Assembly: GCA_964522665.1 (NCBI GenBank)
Contig: CAZFVY010000159.1
Span: 1 to 9,941, forward strand
Source of the DNA: CAZFVY01 sp964522665
Lineage (GTDB): Bacteria > Verrucomicrobiota > Verrucomicrobiia > Limisphaerales > CAZFVY01
Length of the DNA: 9,941 nucleotides
Reading direction: 5' to 3'
Each line of letters starts with the position of its first letter. Within the stretch, counting starts at the first letter, position 1. The position numbers were made by a program, and so were the translations under genes. Below, in pieces: positions 1 to 7,586 of this stretch. The notes beneath the pieces were generated by a model. That model was given only the letters and a program-made list of their open reading frames with translations. It did not search any database and was not told the DNA's origin.

Positions 1-2
1 TG

Positions 3-167
3 TCCAAAGACCAATACCAGTGGCTTAAGGAGGCGATCGAAAACTGGAAGTCGCTGCGCCAGCGGTTGAAGGAAATGCAACGCCTCAGCCGGGCGGAGTT
101 GTTTGCGACGATCCCCGGCCCCAAACGCCGTAAACGCCTCAGTCAAAAAGTTTTAGGCGTTAAGTAA
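3..167 (+). CDS. C-terminal end of a small basic protein (5' truncated)
   Basis: An open frame enters from the left window edge and ends at TAA (165-167), giving 54 visible residues. The visible part is probably helical (QYQWLKEAIENWKSLRQRLKEMQRL has heptad-like hydrophobic spacing) and is followed by a strongly basic tail (PGPKRRKRL then SQKVLGVK). The start codon and N-terminus are outside the window. Its make-up recalls the small helical proteins of the DUF6788 kind, sometimes found near insertion sequences, but I cannot confirm family membership from 54 residues. No transposase motif or inverted repeat is visible here. Regular codon use and the clean helix-plus-basic-tail pattern suggest a real gene end rather than a chance frame. 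Function is not assigned. Confidence 0.55.
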   Translation, partial: SKDQYQWLKEAIENWKSLRQRLKEMQRLSRAELFATIPGPKRRKRLSQKVLGVK

Positions 168-340
168 GCGCCATTCCCCCCCGGAAGGGTTGCGCCCGCG
201 TGCGCCAATCCAACGTTTATGCCCGTTTCCGCGGTTGGCGTCGGCGCGCGAACTCTTGAACGCACCCCACATCGCAACCGTACCCTGAGCGCTCTGGCCT
301 TGTCGGCGTTGCCTTGGCGTCGATCAACGCGCCGTCCGAA

Positions 341-364
341 CCGCGCATACATAATATGCCGCGG
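341..364 (-). terminator. Hairpin just past the giant secreted-protein gene; possible terminator
   Basis: CCGCGCATA pairs with TATGCCGCGG around a 5-nt loop (CATAA), with one bulged G. The hairpin lies 17 nt beyond the TGA stop of the minus-strand gene at 382. No U-tract follows on the minus strand, so it may be only a 3'-end stabilising stem, or termination may be factor-dependent. The remainder of the 168-381 gap shows nothing else I can support. Confidence 0.3.
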
Positions 365-381
365 CCTGATTTCCTCACACG

Positions 382-3300
382 TCAGCGCATCACCGCCCGA
401 TAGAACTTCGCGCCGGAACTTAGCGGCAGCGACGTGCTCCAATCGGGGCCGAGGGCGTTTGTGAGGTCGAGCCATTCGGTAAGATTGGTCGAGGATTGGA
501 TCGCGTAGGTTTGAGCGGCGTCGCCGGAGAGGCGGAGTTGATAGGTGACGGCGTCGAGTTGGGTGAGGCTCAATTGCGGGCCGCCGCCGACCGGCGTGAC
601 GATTTGTTGCGCGTTATTGTCGAGCGTCAGTTCCGGGCCGGAGATGCGGACGATGGCGTTGTTCGTCAGCGCGCCGCGCAGTCGGGGGATGACGGTGATC
701 GTCAGCGTCGTCGAGGAGGCGATGGCTAGGTGGCCGACGTCGAAGTTTACCTGGTTGGCTCCAGCGTCGTACGTCCAGACGCCGAGCGGGGAATCGGCGC
801 TGACGAATCGCGCTCCGGCCGGGAGCGTGTCCGTGACGTTCGCCCCGATGGCCTCGCACTGGCCGGCGTGAGTGACCTGCAATTGATAAGTCAACGGGGC
901 GTTCACGGCTGGGGCGGCCGTGAGCACGCCGCCGGTCAGGGAGACATCCACCGGGCTGCAGCCGGGGCAGCGCATCAGCCAGCAAACGACGTTCTCAAAA
1001 AGCGTCTTCCGCGCGGCCAACGAATCGGCGTCCGCTCCGTCCGCCACCCGCAGGGCCTCGCTCACGATCCGGGTTTCGCCGCCATCCGCCACGTCGTCCG
1101 GCGGGAACGTGGCCATCACCACGGCTTCGCCGGAGAGCGCCAGCGCTTTGGCTCCCGCGGACGAGAGCGTCGCCGGGTCAATCGGGTCGGCGTAGCTGAA
1201 GCCGGAGACGCCGCCGAAACGGCCATTCGAGATCGGGTCGAAGGAACTGGCGCCGAAGAATTGCAGCGTCCCATTGCCGCCGGCGCCGCCGGGCTGCAGA
1301 TGGGTCAGCGCGATCCACTGCGATCGTTGCGGCTCGCTCAGGGCGGTCGCGTCCGCGGCCAGCCGTTCGCCAATCAGGTAGAGCGGAACACCGGCGTTGA
1401 ACACGCTCTGCAGCGCGCCCACCGTATCGGCGCTGACCTGTCCGGCGCCGCCGCCCAAGCCGTCCCAAATGACCAGTTGAAAACCCTGCAATTGCCCGGC
1501 GGTCAGCCCCGCCTGATCGAAGACCCGCGAACTGAAGCCCAATTCAAACAGATAACTCTGCAATTGATCGATCTCCGGGTCGGCGTAGCCGCGCACGATG
1601 GCGGCCTGCCCGCAGATCGCGCTCACCGCGATGACCACCGGCGCCGAGGTCAGCGTCACGCCGTCGCTGAATACCGCCCGCGCGGTCAGCGCATAGTCGC
1701 CCGACGCCGCGCCATCCCAGGTGAAGAGATTCGAGGTTCCGGCGCCGCTCCCGAGCGCCGTGGAGGCGGCGTAATAATCGACGCGGGTCAACGTCGCGGC
1801 GCCGCCGCTCGCCGCGGCGAGGAGCGGGACGCTCGCGCCCGCGCAAAACGTCGCGTGATCGAGTGGCGCGGTGAAGGCGATGGTTCGCGGCGGCGCGGCG
1901 GTCGCGCGAATCAGACCGGTCGCCTGGCCGCGGCCGAGGGGCGCGTTTTGGGGCTGGCTGAGGTTGAGCAGGAACGCCACGTTCGAAGAGCCCGGCGCGC
2001 GCGCCAGCGCCGTCACGAACAGGCTTTGGTTCGTGGTTCCCTCGGGGAACGTCAACTTGCCGCTGGTCGCGGTGTAATCGACGCCGGCTCGGGCTGAGCC
2101 GTCCGCCGTGGCGTAATTAACGGTGATGGTCTGCGCGCTCGGCGCGGAAAGGCTCAGCGTGAACGCGGCGTTCGTCACGCCGGTTGGCGGCGCCGTCACC
2201 GCCGCGTCGCTAACCGTCAGCGTGGGCGCTGGCACGGCGCTGAGGATCATGACGGTGGCCGGCGAGCCGAGCAGCGTCGCGTTCACGGGCGCGCTCAGAC
2301 GCACAAGAAAATCCTTCGCCGATTGACTGAGCGCGCGCGGGAACACGACCACGCCGATCGTCTGCCGCGTCTGTCCCGGCGCAAAAGTGACAACGCCATT
2401 GGTGGCGGCGTAGTCGGAGCCGGCGACCGCGGTATCGTCCGCGGTCGCGTAATTCACCGTGACCGTTTGGCCGCTTGGCGCCGAGAGGCTGACGGTGAGC
2501 GCGGCGTTGGTGACGACGCTCAGCGGCGCCGTCACGGTGGCGCCGGCGAGCGAAACCGTGGGCGGCGCGACGCCACTCAGAATCGTGGCGGTCACTTGCG
2601 TTCCCGGCAGCGTTACGTTCAACGGAGCGCTCAGGTTCAAATAAAAGGTCTTGGCCGCCTGATTGACCGTTTGTGGGTTGATCGCGACGGACACGGTTTG
2701 ATTCGTCTCGCCCGGGGCGAAACCGAAGCTGCCACTCGTGGCCAGGTAATCCACGCCGGCGAGCGCCGTTCCGTTCGCGGTCGCGTAGTTGACGGCGATG
2801 GGCTGGCCGCTCGGGGCGGAGAGCGAGAAGCGGAACAGCGCGTTCGTGGCGCCGCTCGCCAGGGCGGTGACGGTGGCGTCGGTCAGCGCGAGCGTCGGCG
2901 GCGCGACGCCGCTCAGAATGGTCCCAACCACTTGCGTGACCGTCAGCGTGGCATTTGTGGGATCGCTTAACTGGAGGTAAAACGTTTTCGTGGCCTCGTT
3001 CAGCGTCTGCGCGTTGACGGTGACCGTGACCGTCTGGTTCGTCACGCCCGGAGCGAACGTGACCGCGCCCGCCGTGGAGCGATAATCGACGCCAGATATT
3101 GCAGTGTTATCAACAGTAGTGTAGGCCACGCTGACGGGCGCCGGATTCACGGCCGAGAGCGCGAGCCGGAAAACCGCGTTCGTTACGCCCGCCAGGGGAG
3201 CGGTGACGGCGGCGTCCGCCACGGTGACCCCCGGCGTGAACGCCGCGCTGAGGATCGTGACAAGGCCGCCGGCGTTCGCGAGCGACGCGTTCTGGGGCTT

Positions 3301-5679
3301 GCTTAGAATCACCAGAAAATCACGACTCGGCTGGCCGCTCGGCCGGGCGTTCACGCTGACGACGATCGCGTGGTTGGTCTCGCCCGGGTTGAAAACGAGC
3401 GTCCCGGAGACGGCCGTATAATTGGTCGGAGCGATGGCGGAGTCGTCGCGCGTCCCGTAATCGACCGAGATCGTCTGCCCGCTCGGCGCCGAGAGCGCGA
3501 CCTGAACGAGGACGTTCGTGACACCGTTGGTGGGAGCGGTCAGCGTCGCGTCGTGAATCGTGACGCTCGGGGGCGGGAAAGCTGGCAGGATCGTGGCGAT
3601 GCCCTGGCTGAGATTGAGCGTGGCGTTGACCGGGGCGCTCAGGAGCAGCGAAAACGTCTTGGTGGCTTGATTTACGCTTTGGGGATCAATCGTCACGGCG
3701 ACTTGCTTGGTCTTGTCGCCCGGCGGAAAGGTCAAGGTCCCGTTCGTGGCGACGTAGTCGGTTCCCGCCACTCCGGTTCCATTCGTGGTGGCGAAATCGA
3801 TTGTGATCGGTCGGCCGCCGGTCGCAGAAAGCGTTACGGTGAACATCGCGGTCGCCGGGCCATTCGTCGGCGCCGTCAGGCCAACGCTGTTCACGGAAGC
3901 GGTCGGCAGATTGAACGTTGGCTTGATCGTGCCGAGGGCTTGCGCCGTCTGGATCGTCGCGTTGGTCGGGGCGCTCAACGTGACGAAGAACGTGAGCGTC
4001 GGTTCGCTGACGCTCTGCCGGTTGGCGATGACGTTCACGAACTGGGTCGTCTGCCCCGGCTGAAACGTGAGTTGACCGTGGGCGCTCACGTAGTCGCCCG
4101 GCGACAAGGCCGTGCCATCGCTGGTCGCGTAATCCACCGTCACGATCTGACTGCTGGCGGCCGAGAGCGTCACGGGGAACCGAAGCGTGGCGTCGTTTGA
4201 GACGCCGGGGGTGGCATTCGTGTCGCCGATGACGAGCTTGGGCGCCGGACCGAGACTGGAGGTGATCGTTACCGGCGCGGACGGAGAACTTCCGCCCGAA
4301 TTATCGGTGGCGATGGCGCTCAACGTGAAGACGCCCAGCGGAACATTGGTCCAGGTGAACGTAAACGTCGAATTGGTCGTCTCGCCGAGCTTGGTCGTTC
4401 CGTTGAAGAATAGCGCGAGTTTAACCACCGTGCCATCCGAGTCGGCAGCGGTGGCCATAATGGTCAAGTTGGTTCCGGCCGGAATTACGGCGTTGTTCGT
4501 CGGGCTGGTGATGGCGGCCGTCGGGGGGACGTTCTCGACGACGTTGCCGATGTCCGTCGTTTGCCCGGCTTTGATGACAAACGAGAATTGGCTCACGCCG
4601 GGATAATTCTCGACGTGCCCCGTGCCCGGCCCGACCGGCAGCAACATCGCGAACGCGCCGCCGCCGGTCGGGTCGGTGGAGATCGGCGCTTGCCCGAGGC
4701 CGTCGGTCGTCGCATCGACGACGTAAGCCGTGGTCGGAACCTGTCCGTTTACCGTGACCCGGCCCTTGAGGAGACCGAGAGCGCTAACTAAATCGACCGT
4801 AAAGGGATTGGTGACGCCCGCTGATATGGGAATCTGCAAAGCCAATAGATCGTTCGTCCCGCCGCCCGAGTGACGCAAGCGCATCAAATGGTTCCCTACG
4901 GGAATCCCCGGAAAAGTCCCGGTGTCACCCATCGTTCCCAGGAAGCCGAGGTCATCGAGGGACACGTCGATCAGGAACGGCGCTCCGAAGGATGACGGCG
5001 GCTTGCCGAGGTAAAGCAAATTGATCTGTAATGCGCCGTACTGGGCGTTTACCGTCAGGAATGTGGTCTGCCCGGCGACGATAGTGAAATTAAATGGTTT
5101 CTGATTGGCCAAGCTCTCGACGTTGCCGATGCCATTCGTCCCGGCCGGGAGCAGAAAAAAGAACTGCCCCGGGGTCGATGAACTCGGATTCGTGGCATAA
5201 CCCGTGGAACCGTCAGTCGAACCGGTGACGATGTACGAGACACCAGGCGTTTCACCGTTAATCAGTAATGTGCCACTAACCAACCCCATGCTCCGCCCGA
5301 GATCAAACTGCTTGAGGGTAATCTGTCCCGCGGTTATGACGACCGGAGTTGGCGGCACCAGGTCGCCGCTTCCCCCAAACGAGGCGCGGAGATGGAGCGT
5401 GTAGGATCCTTCCGGCAAGTTGGGAAAAACTCCGAAATCGGATGAGACTCGCCCAACTAGTCCAGGAATTCCGTCAAGCCAAACGTCAGCAGAGAAGTTC
5501 GCCCCGGTGTCTTGCGGCTTTAGGCCAAGATAGGTGACATTAAGCTGCAGCGTCCCCACGCCTGCTTGCGCCGAGGCGGGGGAAACGAATTGGGCGCAAA
5601 CGACCAGCAGGAAAAGGAAACGAACCGGCCAGAGAAGCGCGTTCGCTCCCGCCGTTTTTAAATCAAGTTTCAGATACAA
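382..5679 (-). CDS. Giant exported Calx-beta/Ig/DUF11-like repeat protein, 1765 aa
   Basis: Probably a secreted or surface protein; no enzymatic role is evident. A signal peptide is clear: Lys/Arg-containing n-region, hydrophobic core FLFLLVVCAQFV and predicted cleavage after ASA (residue 37). Domain order: duplicated module (about 42-214 and 215-385, each opening G-x-LQ-[IL]-N-x-x-YLG), Ig-like domain (386-476), seven Calx-beta-like repeats (starting at residues 480, 592, 704, 816, 928, 1040 and 1152), second Ig-like domain (1264-1354), globular alpha/beta region (1356-1572) ending in CPGC (1571-1574), DUF11-like domain (about 1576-1685), and C-terminal module from about 1698 containing YAIQSSTNLTEWLDL and ending FYRAVMR. 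The start is TTG: no ATG, GTG or TTG lies between the in-frame stop at 5722-5724 and it, the next Met is residue 130, and GGAG sits 7 nt upstream. The repeats keep the DYxATxGxLTFxPG core but largely lack the acidic calcium-site residues of canonical Calx-beta. Function is likely adhesion or surface-related, by inference. Confidence 0.93.
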   Translation of the reverse strand: MYLKLDLKTAGANALLWPVRFLFLLVVCAQFVSPASAQAGVGTLQLNVTYLGLKPQDTGANFSADVWLDGIPGLVGRVSSDFGVFPNLPEGSYTLHLRASFGGSGDLVPPTPVVITAGQITLKQFDLGRSMGLVSGTLLINGETPGVSYIVTGSTDGSTGYATNPSSSTPGQFFFLLPAGTNGIGNVESLANQKPFNFTIVAGQTTFLTVNAQYGALQINLLYLGKPPSSFGAPFLIDVSLDDLGFLGTMGDTGTFPGIPVGNHLMRLRHSGGGTNDLLALQIPISAGVTNPFTVDLVSALGLLKGRVTVNGQVPTTAYVVDATTDGLGQAPISTDPTGGGAFAMLLPVGPGTGHVENYPGVSQFSFVIKAGQTTDIGNVVENVPPTAAITSPTNNAVIPAGTNLTIMATAADSDGTVVKLALFFNGTTKLGETTNSTFTFTWTNVPLGVFTLSAIATDNSGGSSPSAPVTITSSLGPAPKLVIGDTNATPGVSNDATLRFPVTLSAASSQIVTVDYATSDGTALSPGDYVSAHGQLTFQPGQTTQFVNVIANRQSVSEPTLTFFVTLSAPTNATIQTAQALGTIKPTFNLPTASVNSVGLTAPTNGPATAMFTVTLSATGGRPITIDFATTNGTGVAGTDYVATNGTLTFPPGDKTKQVAVTIDPQSVNQATKTFSLLLSAPVNATLNLSQGIATILPAFPPPSVTIHDATLTAPTNGVTNVLVQVALSAPSGQTISVDYGTRDDSAIAPTNYTAVSGTLVFNPGETNHAIVVSVNARPSGQPSRDFLVILSKPQNASLANAGGLVTILSAAFTPGVTVADAAVTAPLAGVTNAVFRLALSAVNPAPVSVAYTTVDNTAISGVDYRSTAGAVTFAPGVTNQTVTVTVNAQTLNEATKTFYLQLSDPTNATLTVTQVVGTILSGVAPPTLALTDATVTALASGATNALFRFSLSAPSGQPIAVNYATANGTALAGVDYLATSGSFGFAPGETNQTVSVAINPQTVNQAAKTFYLNLSAPLNVTLPGTQVTATILSGVAPPTVSLAGATVTAPLSVVTNAALTVSLSAPSGQTVTVNYATADDTAVAGSDYAATNGVVTFAPGQTRQTIGVVVFPRALSQSAKDFLVRLSAPVNATLLGSPATVMILSAVPAPTLTVSDAAVTAPPTGVTNAAFTLSLSAPSAQTITVNYATADGSARAGVDYTATSGKLTFPEGTTNQSLFVTALARAPGSSNVAFLLNLSQPQNAPLGRGQATGLIRATAAPPRTIAFTAPLDHATFCAGASVPLLAAASGGAATLTRVDYYAASTALGSGAGTSNLFTWDGAASGDYALTARAVFSDGVTLTSAPVVIAVSAICGQAAIVRGYADPEIDQLQSYLFELGFSSRVFDQAGLTAGQLQGFQLVIWDGLGGGAGQVSADTVGALQSVFNAGVPLYLIGERLAADATALSEPQRSQWIALTHLQPGGAGGNGTLQFFGASSFDPISNGRFGGVSGFSYADPIDPATLSSAGAKALALSGEAVVMATFPPDDVADGGETRIVSEALRVADGADADSLAARKTLFENVVCWLMRCPGCSPVDVSLTGGVLTAAPAVNAPLTYQLQVTHAGQCEAIGANVTDTLPAGARFVSADSPLGVWTYDAGANQVNFDVGHLAIASSTTLTITVIPRLRGALTNNAIVRISGPELTLDNNAQQIVTPVGGGPQLSLTQLDAVTYQLRLSGDAAQTYAIQSSTNLTEWLDLTNALGPDWSTSLPLSSGAKFYRAVMR
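1891..4242 (-). repeat. Seven in-frame Calx-beta-like coding repeats, exactly 336 nt each
   Basis: Repeat starts, anchored on the Pro that opens each domain, fall at residues 480, 592, 704, 816, 928, 1040 and 1152. The next domain opens at 1264. Every step is 112 residues (336 nt), so there is no net insertion or deletion across seven units. Shared landmarks are L-S-A-P near strand B, YxTxDxTA, DYxATxG, FxPGxTNQ, TFxLxLSxPxNATL and the closing TIL. Sequence identity between units is moderate rather than near-perfect, so this is an old duplication series and not a fresh slippage product. Confidence 0.9.
4525..5556 (-). repeat. Duplicated N-terminal module of the giant protein (2 x about 172 aa)
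   Basis: Residues 42-214 and 215-385 align along their whole length. Each opens with G[TA]LQ[LI]N and YLG, continues through a [VF]FP..P.G[SN] turn, ITAG or ISAG, then LGL[VL][SK]G[TR] with [IV]NG[EQ][TV]P, TDG, a [FA]F..LLP.G segment, and closes with F.[FI].AGQTT. Each copy looks like two beta-sandwich-like halves, resembling PEGA or carboxypeptidase-regulatory folds, but I cannot name the family with certainty. Confidence 0.7.
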
Positions 5680-5686
5680 CGACCGA

Positions 5687-5690
5687 CTCC
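5687..5690 (-). promoter_or_regulatory. Ribosome binding site GGAG deciding a TTG start
   Basis: On the minus strand GGAG is followed by seven bases (TCGGTCG) and then TTG. This spacing is canonical. The upstream in-frame stop (minus-strand TGA at 5722-5724) leaves no ATG or GTG start, and the predicted signal peptide begins properly from the TTG. Together these fix the start of the giant protein gene. Confidence 0.6.
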
Positions 5691-5899
5691 GACATTTGCA
5701 GCAAGCAACCCAATCGACCGATCACGCCAGCGTCCAAGCCGCCCCGCGCGGCGCGGCGGATCGAGGCGAGGTTCCAGCGTGTCATGGCCCGCAACGTAAC
5801 AGATTTCCCGCGCATTTGAAGCGGAATCCGAAGCGCGGCGGCCCGTTTTGCGCCAGATTTGACGTGACAACGCGACGGAAGTTCCCTAGGGTCCGAGCA

Positions 5900-5928
5900 T
5901 TGAACACGCGTTCCAATTATCGTATGCG
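5900..5928 (+). promoter_or_regulatory. Weak sigma70-like promoter candidate for the cytochrome gene
   Basis: TTGAAC (5900-5905) and TATGCG (5923-5928) are separated by 17 bp, about 72 bp before the ATG. The match is 4/6 at -35 and about 3/6 at -10, so it could be chance in a sequence of this size. No Shine-Dalgarno motif precedes the cytochrome ATG. Confidence 0.2.
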
Positions 5929-6000
5929 CATGTCCATGCCGCCGGGTGTGCCCCACCGGCGTTAAAAAAACGTCCAACTCTTCGTTCGCAGCCGCTCAAC

Positions 6001-6435
6001 ATGAATACCAAAAAAGCCATCAAATTTACCACCGCGAGTTGCCTGATCGCCGCCACGCTGGTGGCGCTCCCGGCCACCGTCTTGGCCCAGGACTCGGATC
6101 CGAAATACGAGAAACTGATGAAGGATCTCGGCGACACCAATAAAAAGCTCCGCCCGGCCATCCAGAGCAAGAACGCCGACGACGCCGCGGCGCTGGGCGC
6201 TCATCTGGTCGAAATCTACAAGGAGACCGTGCCTTTCTGGGAGAAGCGCAAAGCCGAAGACGCGGTCGGTTTCGCCAAGGAATCTTTGGCCGCCGCCACC
6301 GATTTGACCGCCGCGGCCAAGGCGGGTGACTGGACCAAGGCGAGCGACGCGGGCAAGACCCTCGGCAAGAACTGCAAGGCCTGTCACGAGGCCCATCGCG
6401 AAAAAGACGCCGACGGCAAGAACAAGATCAAATAG
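6001..6435 (+). CDS. Periplasmic cytochrome c'/c556-type monohaem cytochrome, 144 aa
   Basis: A small exported haem protein, probably a periplasmic electron carrier or gas-binding cytochrome. The N-terminus is a signal peptide (KK near the start, hydrophobic core ASCLIAATLVALPATVLA, likely cleavage around residues 29-30 before DSD). The mature part is almost entirely helical and Lys/Ala-rich, with the single haem-binding CKACH motif at residues 125-129 near the C-terminus, as expected for the four-helix cytochrome c' family. The N-terminal helix contains Met40 (KYEKLMKDLG). In c556-type members a Met here is the sixth haem ligand, whereas classical cytochrome c' lacks one, so a low-spin c556-like protein is plausible. 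Length fits the family. There is no obvious ribosome binding site before the ATG at 6001. It stands alone: divergent from the gene to the left and convergent with flagellin on the right. Confidence 0.85.
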   Translation: MNTKKAIKFTTASCLIAATLVALPATVLAQDSDPKYEKLMKDLGDTNKKLRPAIQSKNADDAAALGAHLVEIYKETVPFWEKRKAEDAVGFAKESLAAATDLTAAAKAGDWTKASDAGKTLGKNCKACHEAHREKDADGKNKIK

Positions 6436-6504
6436 CGGATTTCGCCAACGGCCGCCGACTTTAGCGCGGCTTGCTCGGCGCGGCCGATGGCCGCGACCTT
6501 CTCA

Positions 6505-6539
6505 CGCCCGCCCGGGTCACCGGGCGGGCGGTATTCTGT
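6505..6539 (+). terminator. Strong hairpin behind the cytochrome gene, likely terminator
   Basis: A perfect 11-bp stem (CGCCCGCCCGG, 6505-6515, with CCGGGCGGGCG, 6520-6530) encloses a GTCA loop. It is followed by GTATTCTGT, which is only moderately T-rich. It starts 69 bp after the TAG stop. A second short perfect hairpin (CGCGGCC, GAT loop, GGCCGCG) precedes it at 6479-6495. Confidence 0.6.
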
Positions 6540-6573
6540 ACGCCGGGGGCGCCGCGATGCGCCGCCGCCCTTC

Positions 6574-7583
6574 GGAACGCGGGTCTGCGACCCGCAGCGG
6601 CGGCGACCGTTCGTGAGCGTTCGGACTTTTCGATGACGTCCCGAAGCTTGGACGCGCTGCGGTTCACAGAACCGCGCTCCGGGGCGAACGCATCCAATAC
6701 CCTCACCGTCCGTACTTTCAGCGTGAGGCTCGGAACAAGCCGACCCAGCGAATGGCCGCGCCTTGGCAGCTCGCCCGCGATCTAAGGACGTCCGCCGGAA
6801 CGCGGGTCTGTGACCCGCAGCGGCGGCGACCGTACGTGGGCGTTCGGACCTTTCGATGACATCCTGAAGGTTGGACGCGCTGCGGTTCACAGAACCGCGC
6901 TCCGGGGGCGAACGCATCCAATACCCTCGCCGTCCGTACTTTCCGCGTGAGGCTTGGACCAAGCCGACCCGTCGAATGGCCGCGCCTCGGAAGCTCGCCA
7001 GCGATCGAAGGACGTCCGCCGGAACGCGGGTCTGCGACCCGCAGCGGCAGCGACCGTTCGTGGGTTTTCGGACCTTTCGATGACCTCCTGAAGCTTGGAC
7101 GCGCTGCGGTTCACAGAACCGCGCTCCGGGGGCGAACGCATCCAATACCCTCGCCGTCCGTACTTTCCGCGTGAGGCTTGGACCAAGCCGACCCGTCGAA
7201 TGGCCGCGCCTCGGAAGCTCGCCAGCGATCGAAGGACGTCCGCCGGAACGCGGGTCTGCGACCCGCAGCGGCGGCGACCGTTCGTGGGCGTTTGGACCTT
7301 TCGATGACGGCCCTAAGCTTGGACGCGCTGCGGTTCACAGAACCGCGCTCTGGGGGCGAACGCATCCAATACCCTCGCCGTCCGTACTTTCCGCGTGAGG
7401 CTCGGAACAAGCCGACCCAGCGAATGGCCGCGCCTCGGAAGCTCGCCCGCGATCTGACTACGTCACCCGGAACGCGGGTCTGCGACCCGCAGCGGCGGCG
7501 ACCGTTCGTGTGGGTTAGGATCTTTCGATGACGGCCCGAAGCTTGGACGCCCTGCGGTTCGCAGAACCGCGCTCCGGGGGCGA
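6574..7583. repeat. BIME-like array: five inverted pairs of REP-like palindromes, period 223-224 bp
   Basis: Five modules of exactly 107 bp occur at 6574-6680, 6797-6903, 7021-7127, 7245-7351 and 7469-7575, separated by linkers of 116, 117, 117 and 117 bp. Each module starts with a 26-bp element A (GGAACGC..., stem GCGGGTC with GACCCGC around TGC or TGT). It ends with a 26-bp element B (...CGCTCC, stem GCGGTTC with GAACCGC around ACA; GCA in the last copy). Read on the opposite strand, B matches A at 22 of 26 positions, so A and B are the same palindrome in inverted orientation, 55 bp apart. The array fills the gap between two convergent genes and ends with a B element plus GGGGGCGA just before the flagellin terminator. 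Long minus-strand open frames across it change frame at every unit (224 is not a multiple of 3), so I treat it as non-coding. Confidence 0.92.
6871..7272. repeat. Two adjacent 178-bp identical segments inside the array
   Basis: Positions 6871-7048 and 7095-7272 are identical over 178 bp at an offset of 224 bp. The segment covers element B, the linker and the following element A. By contrast, the 55-bp centres between A and B differ between the same units. The linker of these two units reads CTTGGACCAAGCC, forming a short extra hairpin, while the first and last linkers read CTCGGAACAAGCC. This points to recent duplication or gene conversion of the middle of the array. Confidence 0.85.
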
Positions 7584-7586
7584 GTG

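Larger units (their letters stand above)
5680..6000. other. Divergent intergenic region between the giant protein gene and the cytochrome gene
   Basis: These 321 bp separate two divergently read genes and must hold promoters for both. Apart from the minus-strand GGAG and a weak plus-strand promoter candidate (5900-5928), I see no convincing boxes. Open frames cross it on both strands, but none has a recognisable protein, a good ribosome site or conserved motifs. A GC-rich palindromic stretch lies around 5742-5760 (CCGCGCGGCGCGGCGG). Confidence 0.5.

Noticed and set aside
730..4200. Long plus-strand open frames (730-2097, 2323-2970, 3370-4200)
   Set aside because: They are antisense shadows of the GC-rich Calx-beta gene, Arg/Gly-rich, with no motif or ribosome site.
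5534..5977. Open frames across the divergent gap on both strands
   Set aside because: They overlap the start of the giant protein gene, lack recognisable domains and have unusual composition.
6574..7583. CRISPR array
   Set aside because: Modules of 107 bp with near-constant linkers of 116-117 bp that are themselves repeated do not fit short repeats with unique spacers, and no cas gene is near.
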